From assembly GCA_047971685.1 (NCBI GenBank), contig JBKDZW010000025.1, positions 1 to 32,561 on the forward strand: DNA of 32,561 bases. Reading direction: 5' to 3'. The stretch's first letter is position 1. Every line of letters begins with the position of its first letter. Shown piece after piece: positions 1-7,604 of the stretch. The notes below the pieces were generated by a model, which worked only from the letters and a program-made list of their open reading frames with translations, was not told where the DNA came from and ran no database searches. The translations under genes were made by a program, and so were the position numbers. The DNA comes from JAJXWB01 sp047971685. Its GTDB lineage: Bacteria; Pseudomonadota; Alphaproteobacteria; Rhizobiales; Beijerinckiaceae.

Positions 1-2
1 AT

Positions 3-779
3 GTGTCCGGCCACGCCGAACTTGCCTGGGTTTTCAATTGCGTTTCGCGTCTTGGCTGGCTCAACCGTATGACCCAGTTCAAGGAAAAAGCCGGCAAGGA
101 CCGTGAGAACGCCTCCGTTGGCCTCTATGCCTATCCGAACCTGATGGCCGCCGACATTCTTGTCTATCGCGCAACCCATGTGCCGGTCGGCGAGGACCAA
201 AAGCAGCACCTGGAACTCACGCGCGACATTGCGCAGAAGTTCAACAATGACTTTTCAGAATCCATCGCGCGCCACGGCCATGGTGAGGCTTTCTTCCCGC
301 TGCCCGATCCGATCATTCAGGGGCCGGCAACACGTGTGATGAGCCTGCGGGACGGCTCGAAGAAAATGTCGAAATCGGACCCATCGGATTATTCGCGTAT
401 CAATCTTTCCGACGACGCCGATCAGATCGCGCAAAAATTCCGCAAGGCAAAGACGGATCCGGACGCGCTGCCTTCCGAAGCCGCCGGCCTTGCCGGACGT
501 CCGGAGGCTGAAAATCTCGTGGGCCTTTATGCCGCGCTGCAAGGCGCGACCAAGGACGAGGTCCTCAAGCAGTTCGGCGGCCAGAATTTCTCGAACTTCA
601 AGGCGGCGCTGGTCGATCTGGCGGTCGCCAAGCTCGGCCCCGTAGGCCTGGAAATGAAGCGCCTTCAGGCCGATCACGCCTATATCGACACGATCCTGCG
701 CAATGGCGCCGACAAAGCCCGCGCCATCGCTTCGGCCAACATGACGGCCGTCAAGGATATTCTCGGCTTTGTGCGCTGA
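3..779 (+). CDS. trpS: Tryptophan--tRNA ligase, 5'-truncated by the window edge
   Basis: This is the C-terminal 258 residues of tryptophanyl-tRNA synthetase, the cytoplasmic class I enzyme that charges tRNA-Trp. The family is about 330-355 residues, so roughly the first quarter, with the HIGH-type nucleotide-binding motif, lies before the window. The visible part begins in the conserved H-A-E-L-A-W segment, continues through the Y-P-x-L-M-A-A-D-I-L block with the downstream V-G-E-D-Q-K-Q-H-L-E segment, and has a clean KMSKS signature at residues 121-125 of the fragment. The reading frame is open from base 3 and shows no damage, so the truncation is an artefact of the window. The GTG at base 3 is an internal codon, not a start. 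The next gene begins 90 bp after the stop. Confidence 0.96.
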   Translation: MSGHAELAWVFNCVSRLGWLNRMTQFKEKAGKDRENASVGLYAYPNLMAADILVYRATHVPVGEDQKQHLELTRDIAQKFNNDFSESIARHGHGEAFFPLPDPIIQGPATRVMSLRDGSKKMSKSDPSDYSRINLSDDADQIAQKFRKAKTDPDALPSEAAGLAGRPEAENLVGLYAALQGATKDEVLKQFGGQNFSNFKAALVDLAVAKLGPVGLEMKRLQADHAYIDTILRNGADKARAIASANMTAVKDILGFVR

Positions 780-869
780 ATAGGGCGCATTGACGCACAA
801 GCGGTTGAAACAGCCGGACAAAGCCATATTTTCGCGGATAAGCGCAGCCAAACGACCTGAAGGCGAGCC

Positions 870-1427
870 ATGTTCATCCAGACCGAACCGACTCCCAATC
901 CCGCCACCCTGAAGTTTCTGCCGGGGCGCGAAGTCGCCGGCGCGCGCCTGGCCGAATTCCGGTCGGCGAATGATGCGCAGGTTTCACCGCTGGCCAGCGC
1001 CCTGTTCTCGGTAGATGGCGTTTCGCAGGTGTTTCTCGGTGGAGATTTTATTTCCGTCACCAAGGACGCCGGCGAATGGCAGCATCTGAAACCAAGCATT
1101 CTCGGCGTCATCATGGAGCATTTCGTCTCCGGCGCGCCGATCTTCGTCGATGGCGGCGCGCAGCCCTCGGAAGACGACGAATTCTTTGACGCAGCCGATT
1201 CCGACACGGTCGAACAGATCAAGGAATTGCTCGATACGCGCGTGCGCCCGGCGGTTGCCGGCGATGGCGGCGACATCAGATTTCGCGGCTTCAAGGACGG
1301 CGTCGTCTATCTCGCTATGAAGGGCGCCTGTTCGGGCTGCCCCTCGTCGACGGCCACCCTCAAGCACGGCATCCAGAATATGCTCAAGCATTTTCTACCC
1401 GACGTGCGCGCGGTCGAGCAGATCTAG
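870..1427 (+). CDS. nfuA: NfuA/NFU1-type iron-sulfur cluster carrier
   Basis: This 185-residue protein has the two-domain layout of mitochondrial NFU1 and alphaproteobacterial Nfu. An N-terminal Nfu domain (about residues 1-87, opening M-F-I-Q-T-E-x-T-P-N-P) is followed by a C-terminal NifU-like domain (about 105-175). The latter carries the cluster-binding C-x-x-C pair, Cys154 and Cys157, in the context G-A-C-S-G-C-P-S-S. Family knowledge: such proteins bind a [4Fe-4S] cluster between two monomers and pass it to client enzymes. The client proteins here are unknown; MiaB, encoded nearby, is a plausible one by inference only. The ATG at 870 follows a weak GGCGAG purine stretch. tsaB starts 43 bp downstream. 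Confidence 0.93.
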   Translation: MFIQTEPTPNPATLKFLPGREVAGARLAEFRSANDAQVSPLASALFSVDGVSQVFLGGDFISVTKDAGEWQHLKPSILGVIMEHFVSGAPIFVDGGAQPSEDDEFFDAADSDTVEQIKELLDTRVRPAVAGDGGDIRFRGFKDGVVYLAMKGACSGCPSSTATLKHGIQNMLKHFLPDVRAVEQI

Positions 1428-1470
1428 AGGCTGTGTTGATAGAGGCTGATAATTTCGCCACCATAGCGCG

Positions 1471-2148
1471 ATGAAGATTCTCGCCATCGACACCTCGCTC
1501 GGCGCCGTCTCTGCGTGTCTGTTCGACAGCGACGCCAACGAGGCGTTGGCGCGCGAGACGCTATTGCTGGAGCGCGGACACGATCAGGCGATCATCCCCC
1601 TAATCGACCGCATTGTGGCGCAAAGCGGCGGCCGTTCATCCGTCGAGCGCGTAGCCGTCTCCGTGGGGCCAGGCTCGTTCACAGGAATCAGAGTAGGTAT
1701 TTCAGCCGCACGCGCCATCGGGCTGGCGTTGGGAACGCCTGTCGTCGGGGTTTCGACTTTGTCCGCTTATATTGCGCCGCTCATGCTTGGTAGCGCCGAT
1801 GGCGTCGCCGCCGCCGCCATTGATGCACGCCATGGCCATATCTATGTCGCCGCCTTCGTCGGCGGCAACCCGATCATCGCACCACGCCTGACCACGCCGC
1901 GCGACGCCGTGCGTTCAATGGGGTCGGGGCCTCTTCGGCTGGCGGGGTCGGCGGCGGCGGCGCTCGCGATTGAAGCATGGTCGATGGGAGTGGCCGCCGA
2001 AGTCGTGTCCGATGCGGCGGCGCCCGACATCGCGTTCGTCGCACGGCTGGGCGCAGCGGCAGACCCGCAATCGGCGCCGCCACGCCCGCTCTATTTCAAG
2101 CCGCCCGACGTCAAGACGCCTGAACCTTCAGCTCTTTCCGTGACTTGA
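1471..2148 (+). CDS. tsaB: tRNA threonylcarbamoyladenosine biosynthesis protein TsaB
   Basis: TsaB is the inactive ASKHA-fold partner of TsaD in the complex that installs t6A37 on ANN-decoding tRNAs. The 225-residue product matches the family length. It shows the N-terminal M-K-I-L-A-I-D-T-S phosphate-1-like strand and the signature V-G-P-G-S-F-T-G-I-R-V-G at about residues 65-76, followed by the A-R-A-I-G-L-A helix. The last third (about 130-225) is divergent, as is usual. The stop codon overlaps the region where rimI begins, which fits the common tsaB-rimI pairing. Confidence 0.93.
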   Translation: MKILAIDTSLGAVSACLFDSDANEALARETLLLERGHDQAIIPLIDRIVAQSGGRSSVERVAVSVGPGSFTGIRVGISAARAIGLALGTPVVGVSTLSAYIAPLMLGSADGVAAAAIDARHGHIYVAAFVGGNPIIAPRLTTPRDAVRSMGSGPLRLAGSAAAALAIEAWSMGVAAEVVSDAAAPDIAFVARLGAAADPQSAPPRPLYFKPPDVKTPEPSALSVT

Positions 2149-2150
2149 GA

Positions 2151-2618
2151 ATGGGCAAGCCATTCGTGTCACATGCGCCCGCACGACCGCTTGCCGCTTC
2201 GGCCGCCGGCCTTTGCGCGAAATTGCACGCCATCTCATTCGCGACGCCCTGGTCAGCGCCCGAGTTCGAGCGGCTTTTGACAAGCGCCTCCGTAGTCGCC
2301 GATGGCATTGGCCCGACGCCGGGGTTCAGCGGCTTTGTCCTGAGCCGGCGCGCGGCGGACGAGGCGGAAATTCTGACGATCGCCGTCGCGCCAGGCGCGC
2401 GCGGGGCGGGTCTTGCAACCGCCTTGCTCGGCAACCATTTGTCGCGACTGGCGCGGCTTGGCGTCAGTAATCTGTTTCTCGAAGTCGACGAAAGCAACAG
2501 GCCTGCGCTGGCGCTTTATCGACGATACGGTTTCGAGCAGGTCGGGCGCCGCCCGGCCTATTATGCGAAACCTGATGGCGCACGTACCAATGCATTGATT
2601 CTAAAATCAATTCTTTAA
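2151..2618 (+). CDS. rimI: GNAT acetyltransferase, RimI-like
   Basis: This is a 155-residue GNAT-fold N-acetyltransferase. The acetyl-CoA binding motif A is visible as I-A-V-A-P-G-A-R-G-A-G-L-A (about residues 83-95), followed by the motif B region N-L-F-L-E-V-D-E-S-N-R-P-A-L-A-L-Y, and Y-R-R-Y-G-F-E-Q-V-G-R-R near the C terminus. The known RimI role is acetylation of the N-terminal alanine of ribosomal protein S18. The assignment rests on this fold plus the position directly after tsaB, which is a conserved neighbourhood. I chose the ATG at 2151; an in-frame TTG at 2145 overlaps the tsaB stop. No strong Shine-Dalgarno is present, suggesting coupling to tsaB. The substrate is not shown by sequence. 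Confidence 0.85.
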   Translation: MGKPFVSHAPARPLAASAAGLCAKLHAISFATPWSAPEFERLLTSASVVADGIGPTPGFSGFVLSRRAADEAEILTIAVAPGARGAGLATALLGNHLSRLARLGVSNLFLEVDESNRPALALYRRYGFEQVGRRPAYYAKPDGARTNALILKSIL

Positions 2619-2662
2619 TATATCGTCACGCAATCGTCGTGTAATTGAGGCAAGGCTTGGCC

Positions 2663-3499
2663 ATGGCGGCGTTGAGACTTGTGGCGACCGGGATTTTGAT
2701 CGCGCTGGCGCTGGCGCTGGTCGTAGCCTTGTCGTTTTTTCCGGCGCGCATCGCCCTGCGCGGCATGCAGGGCGCTCAAATCCGTTTATGCCGCTGGACC
2801 TGCAAGGCGCTGGGGCTTGTCGTGGAAGCGGACGGGCGCTTGCCCGAGGGCGGACCTGTCCTGCTGGTCGCCAATCATATTTCCTGGACGGATGTGATCG
2901 TTCTGGGCGCCCTGTCGCCACTCGTCTTTGTCGCCCGCCACGATCTTGCAAGCTGGCTGGCGCTCGGCCGTCTTGCGCGCGCCTTTGGCGCTCTTTTCGT
3001 CGAACGCGGGCGGCGAAGGCTGATCCCCCACGTCAACCGTCAGATGGCGGCGCGCATGGGAAATTGCGAGGTCGTCGCCCTGTTTCCGGAGGCGACGACC
3101 GGCGACGGCACGCGGTTGCGGGCGTTCAACGCCTCGCATTTTGCCGCCGCCCGCGATCTCCTGAGGGAGCGGGCCGAAATCGCTAATGTTCTGATCGCCC
3201 CGGTCGCCCTCGCCTATACACGCCGGTGGGGCCTTCCTTTGGGGCGCGCCGGACGCGCACGTCTGGCCTGGTACGGCGATACGACCTTTGCGCCGCATCT
3301 TCTCGATCTTGCGCGGAGCGGCCCTGTGCTCTGCAAGGTCCGATTCCTGAGGCCTATTTCCTTCGACCGCGCCGACGACCGCAAGACTGTCGCCCGGCGC
3401 GCGGCGGAGGCGATCCGGACCGCCTTTGTCGGCGATGTGATGGATGTTTGCCCGCTTGATGCGTCTACTTATGTTCTTTCCCGTCGACAGGTCGTATAA
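2663..3499 (+). CDS. plsC: 1-acyl-sn-glycerol-3-phosphate acyltransferase family protein
   Basis: This 278-residue membrane-associated acyltransferase belongs to the PlsC family, which transfers an acyl group to lysophosphatidate in phospholipid synthesis. There is one strongly hydrophobic N-terminal helix (about residues 2-28), then the catalytic H-x4-D motif in N-H-I-S-W-T-D, the F-V-E-R-G-R-R segment (block II) and a F-P-E-A-T-T-G-D-G block III, where many family members have E-G-T. Related lyso-ornithine lipid acyltransferases (OlsA) share these motifs, so the acceptor lipid is uncertain. I chose the ATG at 2663, which has AAGG seven bases upstream; a TTG at 2645 is also in frame. The gene sits 44 bp after rimI and 50 bp before miaB. 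Confidence 0.85.
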   Translation: MAALRLVATGILIALALALVVALSFFPARIALRGMQGAQIRLCRWTCKALGLVVEADGRLPEGGPVLLVANHISWTDVIVLGALSPLVFVARHDLASWLALGRLARAFGALFVERGRRRLIPHVNRQMAARMGNCEVVALFPEATTGDGTRLRAFNASHFAAARDLLRERAEIANVLIAPVALAYTRRWGLPLGRAGRARLAWYGDTTFAPHLLDLARSGPVLCKVRFLRPISFDRADDRKTVARRAAEAIRTAFVGDVMDVCPLDASTYVLSRRQVV

Positions 3500-3549
3500 G
3501 CGAGCGACAGCATATTTCGCGCAAGCCGGCAGCAGGGGGTCAAAAAGGC

Positions 3550-4923
3550 GTGACAGAAGGTTCGAAGGCGCTCGCAGGCGGCTACGTTAAATCTTACGGC
3601 TGCCAGATGAACGTCTACGACTCGTCCCGGATCGCCGGCCTTTTGCAGGGCCGCGGCCATTCGGCGGTCGACACCCCGGCCGAGGCCGAGGTGGTCATTC
3701 TCAACACCTGCCACATTCGCGAAAAAGCCGCCGAAAAGGTCTTTTCCGAGCTTGGCCAGATCAGGCGGCTCAAGAACGAGCGCGCCGCCCAGAACCGCCC
3801 GTTCCTTGTAGGTGTGGCCGGCTGTGTGGCGCAGGCCGAGGGCGCGGAAATCCTCCAGCGCGAGGCCGCCGTCGATTTCGTTCTTGGCCCGCAATCCTAT
3901 CACCGCCTGCCCGAAGCGCTCGACAAAGCCCGGCGCGGCGAACGTCCGCTGTTCATCGATTTCGAGACCGCCGAAAAATTCCGCGATCTGCGCCGGCCGA
4001 ACTTAGAAGCCGGGCGCGTAAGCGCCTTCGTCACGATCCAGGAGGGTTGCGACAAGTTTTGCAGCTTCTGTGTCGTTCCCTATACACGCGGCGCCGAGAT
4101 TTCGCGGACGGTTGGCGATATCGTCGCCGAAGTCGAGCGTCTGGCCGAAGGCGGCGTGAAAGACGTCACGCTGCTCGGCCAGAATGTGAACGCCTTTCGC
4201 GCAGAAAGCGAGGGCGGCATGTGGACGCTGGCCCGTTTGTTCGAGCGGCTGTCCGGGATTCCGGGACTGGAGCGCCTGCGTTACACAACCAGCCATCCGC
4301 TCGACATGGGCGATGATCTCATCGCCGCCCATCGGAATCTGCCGAAGGTGATGCCCTATCTGCATTTGCCAGTGCAAAGCGGGTCGGACCGCATTCTGCA
4401 TGCAATGAACCGCCGCCACACAGCGCGCGACTATCTCGCCATCATCGAAAAAATCCGCGCGGCGCGCCCGGATATTGCGCTGTCCTCGGATTTCATCGTC
4501 GGCTTTCCCGGGGAAACCGACGAGGATTTTCGCGCCACCATGCGGCTTGTCGAGCAGGTCGAATTCGCAAGCGCGTTTTCGTTCAAATACTCAAAACGCC
4601 CTGGAACGCCCGGCGCCGAACTCGGCGAGCAGATTTCCGAACAGGTCATGAAGGCCCGCCTGAGCGAGCTTCATGCGCTGCTCGACGCACAGGCAACCCG
4701 CTTCAATACAAATTGCACCGGCCAGACCCTAGATGTGCTGTTTGAAAAGCAGGGTCGCCACGAAGGCCAGATTGTCGGGCGCTCGCCTTATCTTCAAAGC
4801 GTGCAGGTCGAGGGCGACGTCAGCCTGATCGGAACGATTCGGCCCGTCACGATCACGCGACCCGGACCGCATTCGCTCTTCGGCGCAATCGAAAAACGCC
4901 ACGTCGAGGAGGCGCGGCCTTGA
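3550..4923 (+). CDS. miaB: tRNA-2-methylthio-N6-dimethylallyladenosine synthase MiaB
   Basis: MiaB is a radical SAM methylthiotransferase that converts i6A37 to ms2i6A37 in tRNAs reading UNN codons. The 457-residue product has all three modules. The N-terminal UPF0004 domain has cluster ligands Cys18 (Y-G-C-Q-M-N), Cys54 (N-T-C) and Cys92 (A-G-C-V-A-Q). The radical SAM core has the C-x3-C-x2-C motif at Cys167, Cys171 and Cys174. A C-terminal TRAM-like RNA-binding domain covers about residues 380-445. The start is GTG at 3550; AGGGGG about 11 bases upstream is a usable ribosome binding site. The stop overlaps the phoH start in a TTGA junction. miaB-phoH-ybeY order is widely conserved. Confidence 0.96.
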   Translation: MTEGSKALAGGYVKSYGCQMNVYDSSRIAGLLQGRGHSAVDTPAEAEVVILNTCHIREKAAEKVFSELGQIRRLKNERAAQNRPFLVGVAGCVAQAEGAEILQREAAVDFVLGPQSYHRLPEALDKARRGERPLFIDFETAEKFRDLRRPNLEAGRVSAFVTIQEGCDKFCSFCVVPYTRGAEISRTVGDIVAEVERLAEGGVKDVTLLGQNVNAFRAESEGGMWTLARLFERLSGIPGLERLRYTTSHPLDMGDDLIAAHRNLPKVMPYLHLPVQSGSDRILHAMNRRHTARDYLAIIEKIRAARPDIALSSDFIVGFPGETDEDFRATMRLVEQVEFASAFSFKYSKRPGTPGAELGEQISEQVMKARLSELHALLDAQATRFNTNCTGQTLDVLFEKQGRHEGQIVGRSPYLQSVQVEGDVSLIGTIRPVTITRPGPHSLFGAIEKRHVEEARP

Positions 4924-5981
4924 ACGGCAGGAGCAGCGCAGACCATCGCAAGGACGTGGGCGCAACGCGGGCCGTCACGGGTGAGCCGGACAAGGAAATA
5001 ACGCTGTCATTCGACGACAACAGACATGCATCGACCGTCTTCGGCCAATACGACCATAATCTCGCAAAGATCGAACGGCGGCTCGCCATCGTTGCGGCGG
5101 CAAATGGCAATCATGTGACATTGAAAGGTCCGGCGACCAACGTCGATCAGGCACGCCGGGCGCTTGAACATCTTTATATGCGCGCTGCGGCCGGACACGC
5201 CATTTCGCTTGGCGAAGTCGATGGCGCGCTGGAAGAGACCCTGCTGCAAGGAACGCTTTTTCCCGACGCGACAAACGCCGAGCCGCGCGGATTTGAGGAA
5301 ATCCGGACACGCAAGCGCCCGAGCGTACGTGCGCGGACGAATACGCAGAGCGCTTATCTGCGCGCGCTCAAGAAATATGAACTGGTGTTTGCCGAGGGGC
5401 CAGCAGGCACCGGCAAAACATGGCTTGCGGTTGGCCACGCCGTCTCCTTGCTCGAGCAAGGCGCGGTCGAACGAATCATTCTATCGCGTCCGGCGGTGGA
5501 AGCCGGCGAAAGACTGGGTTTCCTGCCCGGCGACATGCGGGAAAAAGTCGACCCCTATCTGCGTCCTATCTACGACGCCCTGCACGATTTCATGGATGCT
5601 CGAATGGTCGAGCGCGGCATGCAGACCGGCATGATCGAGGTGGCCCCGCTTGCCTTCATGCGCGGCAGAACGCTGACCAGCGCCTGCGTCCTGCTCGATG
5701 AGGCGCAGAATGCGACGACCATGCAGATGAAGATGTTTCTGACCCGCCTGGGCGAAGGATCCCGCATGATTGTCAATGGCGATACATCGCAGACCGATCT
5801 GCCATCCGGGCAACGTTCCGGATTAAGCCAGGCCGTGCAATTGCTCGCCCAGGTCGAGGGCGTCGGGTACATCAAATTTCTGGACGGCGATGTGGTGCGC
5901 CATGATCTCGTGCGGCGAATCGTCGACGCCTATTCGAAAGCGGAACGAGAGCAGGCGGCGGGGTCGCCGGAACGCAAATGA
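4920..5981 (+). CDS. phoH: PhoH-like P-loop ATPase (YbeZ)
   Basis: This is a 353-residue PhoH/YbeZ-family ATPase. An N-terminal region (about residues 25-100) resembling a KH-type nucleic-acid-binding segment precedes the PhoH domain. The domain has Walker A G-P-A-G-T-G-K-T at residues 160-167 and Walker B with D-E-A-Q starting at Asp260. The family is linked to RNA metabolism and functionally to YbeY, whose gene follows. The TTG start is supported by a strong GAGGAGG at 4906-4912, seven bases upstream inside miaB, and by the TTGA overlap with the miaB stop. A GTG at 4956 is a weaker alternative. ybeY begins in an ATGA overlap, so the two are probably translated together. Confidence 0.94.
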   Translation: MNGRSSADHRKDVGATRAVTGEPDKEITLSFDDNRHASTVFGQYDHNLAKIERRLAIVAAANGNHVTLKGPATNVDQARRALEHLYMRAAAGHAISLGEVDGALEETLLQGTLFPDATNAEPRGFEEIRTRKRPSVRARTNTQSAYLRALKKYELVFAEGPAGTGKTWLAVGHAVSLLEQGAVERIILSRPAVEAGERLGFLPGDMREKVDPYLRPIYDALHDFMDARMVERGMQTGMIEVAPLAFMRGRTLTSACVLLDEAQNATTMQMKMFLTRLGEGSRMIVNGDTSQTDLPSGQRSGLSQAVQLLAQVEGVGYIKFLDGDVVRHDLVRRIVDAYSKAEREQAAGSPERK

Positions 5982-6463
5982 GCGTACAGGCCGATATTGC
6001 GATTGCTTCGCCATTGTGGTCGAGCTCCCCGCAGGCCGAAGATGCGGTGCGACGGGCGATCCTGGCCTCAGAAGTCTTCTTCGAGCCCTGCGACGCCGAA
6101 GTCAGCGTGCTTTTGTGCGACGATGCGGAAATCCGTCGCCTGAACGCACAATGGCGCGGCAAGGATACGGCGACAAATGTTCTGTCCTTTCCCTCGTCCA
6201 TGCAGCAGCCCGGCGTGCGCCATCTGGGCGACATCGCGGTGGCCTACGAAACGCTTGTGCGGGAGGCGAAGGACGAAGGGAAGACGTTTTTCGATCATCT
6301 TTCGCATTTGATTGTACACGGTTATCTGCATCTGCTGGGATATGATCACCAGGCGGATGGCGAAGCCAACGAGATGGAAGACATGGAACGCGCGATCCTC
6401 GCGGAACTCGGCATCGGCGACCCCTATCAGGGCGAACCGGGACTAATGCAGGACGCGCAATGA
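5978..6463 (+). CDS. ybeY: Endoribonuclease YbeY
   Basis: YbeY is a single-domain metallo-endoribonuclease involved in 16S rRNA 3'-end maturation and ribosome quality control. The 161-residue product has the zinc-binding H-x3-H-x5-H motif as H-G-Y-L-H-L-L-G-Y-D-H, with ligands His114, His118 and His124, followed by the expected acidic E-M-E-D-M-E segment. The length is typical. It overlaps phoH upstream and corC downstream by ATGA junctions, so three genes form one translationally coupled unit. Confidence 0.95.
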   Translation: MSVQADIAIASPLWSSSPQAEDAVRRAILASEVFFEPCDAEVSVLLCDDAEIRRLNAQWRGKDTATNVLSFPSSMQQPGVRHLGDIAVAYETLVREAKDEGKTFFDHLSHLIVHGYLHLLGYDHQADGEANEMEDMERAILAELGIGDPYQGEPGLMQDAQ

Positions 6464-7506
6464 GCGACGTCAAACGCGACCAGGATCACGGGCGCACAAC
6501 CTTGCTTGATCGGATGCGCAGCCTTCTGGGCCTTGCGCCGGCCTCCTTGCGCGACGATATCGAAGATGCGCTGGAACAGCCCGAAAATGCCGACGATTTC
6601 TCACCGCAAGAGCGCGTCATTCTCCGCAATGTCCTGGAATTGCACGAGCATCGCGTACGCGACATCATGATTCCGCGCGCCGACATCATCGCGGTCGCCG
6701 TTACCGCGACACTTGCCGAAGTGCTCACCATCTTTCGCACCGCCGGGCATTCGCGCCTGCCTGTTCACGGCGAGACACTTGACGATCCCCGCGGTATGAT
6801 TCATATTCGCGATTTCGTGGACTATCTGGCTGCGTCCGTCGAGCACGGAATGCGCCGGCGCAAACGTTCGGCCGCCGAAGGGGGCGATGCGCCTGCCGAA
6901 GCCGATTTGCAGAACGAAAAGCGCAGCCAGAGACTGGCAGCCGTCGGCGCGCTCGATCTTTCCGCGCCCCTCACGCATACAACGGTCGTTCGGCCCGTGC
7001 TGTTTGTACCCCCGTCCATGCCCGCCCTCGATCTTCTCGTCAAAATGCAGGCGAGCCGCACGCATATGGCCCTTGTCATCGATGAATATGGCGGCACCGA
7101 GGGCCTCGTTTCGATCGAAGACGTGGTGGAAATGATTGTCGGCGATATCGAAGACGAACATGATTACGAAGAAGATCCGCGTATCGACCAGATTGCCGAG
7201 CGCGAGTTCATGGTCGACGCACGCGCCGATCTCAACGATGTTACGGAAAAGATCGGGATCGATCTGGACACCATTATCGATTCCGACGACGTGAGCACGC
7301 TTGGCGGGCTCATTGCGGCGGTGGCGGGGCGTGTGCCTGCGCGCGGCGAGATTATCCACCTTCTGGACCGCAAGGTGGAATTCGAGATTGTCGACGCCGA
7401 CCCGCGACGCATCACGCGGGTTCGGATACGCTTGCCCGATCCTGATTCGGAGCGCGACGAGAACGCCGTCGTAAACAAGAAGCCGGGACAAGGTCAGACG
7501 CGATGA
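6460..7506 (+). CDS. corC: CorC/TlyC-family CBS-domain protein
   Basis: This 348-residue protein has paired CBS domains (about residues 65-225, the second ending in D-E-Y-G-G-T-E-G-L-V-S-I-E-D-V-V-E) and a C-terminal CorC_HlyC domain (about 245-330). It lacks the N-terminal DUF21 membrane domain found in longer relatives, so it is predicted to be cytosolic. Annotations such as 'hemolysin' or 'magnesium/cobalt efflux protein' reflect family history; the proven role of short CorC proteins is unclear, and adenine nucleotide sensing by the CBS pair is likely. It follows ybeY by an ATGA overlap and precedes lnt, the order seen in many proteobacteria. Confidence 0.92.
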   Translation: MSDVKRDQDHGRTTLLDRMRSLLGLAPASLRDDIEDALEQPENADDFSPQERVILRNVLELHEHRVRDIMIPRADIIAVAVTATLAEVLTIFRTAGHSRLPVHGETLDDPRGMIHIRDFVDYLAASVEHGMRRRKRSAAEGGDAPAEADLQNEKRSQRLAAVGALDLSAPLTHTTVVRPVLFVPPSMPALDLLVKMQASRTHMALVIDEYGGTEGLVSIEDVVEMIVGDIEDEHDYEEDPRIDQIAEREFMVDARADLNDVTEKIGIDLDTIIDSDDVSTLGGLIAAVAGRVPARGEIIHLLDRKVEFEIVDADPRRITRVRIRLPDPDSERDENAVVNKKPGQGQTR

Positions 7507-7604
7507 CATCTCGCTTTGGATTGCCCGCAGCCGATATTGCGCCTTGGCGCACATATGGGCGGAACGCCAATTCCTCCAGTGCCGAGCGCGCGTCAGCGTG
7601 TTGA
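7503..7604 (+). CDS. 33-codon bridging ORF between corC and lnt (possibly non-functional peptide)
   Basis: An ATG at 7503 overlaps the corC stop in an ATGA junction and opens a 33-codon frame. Its TGA at 7602-7604 overlaps the start region of lnt (GTG 7598 or TTG 7601). The predicted peptide is polar, opening M-T-S-R-F-G-L, with no hydrophobic segment or motif I recognise. The most economical reading is that ribosomes ending corC reinitiate here and are handed on to lnt, which lacks an obvious Shine-Dalgarno. The peptide itself may have no function. It could equally be a chance frame in a 91-bp spacer; only the exact overlaps at both ends favour translation. Confidence 0.3.
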   Translation: MTSRFGLPAADIAPWRTYGRNANSSSAERASAC

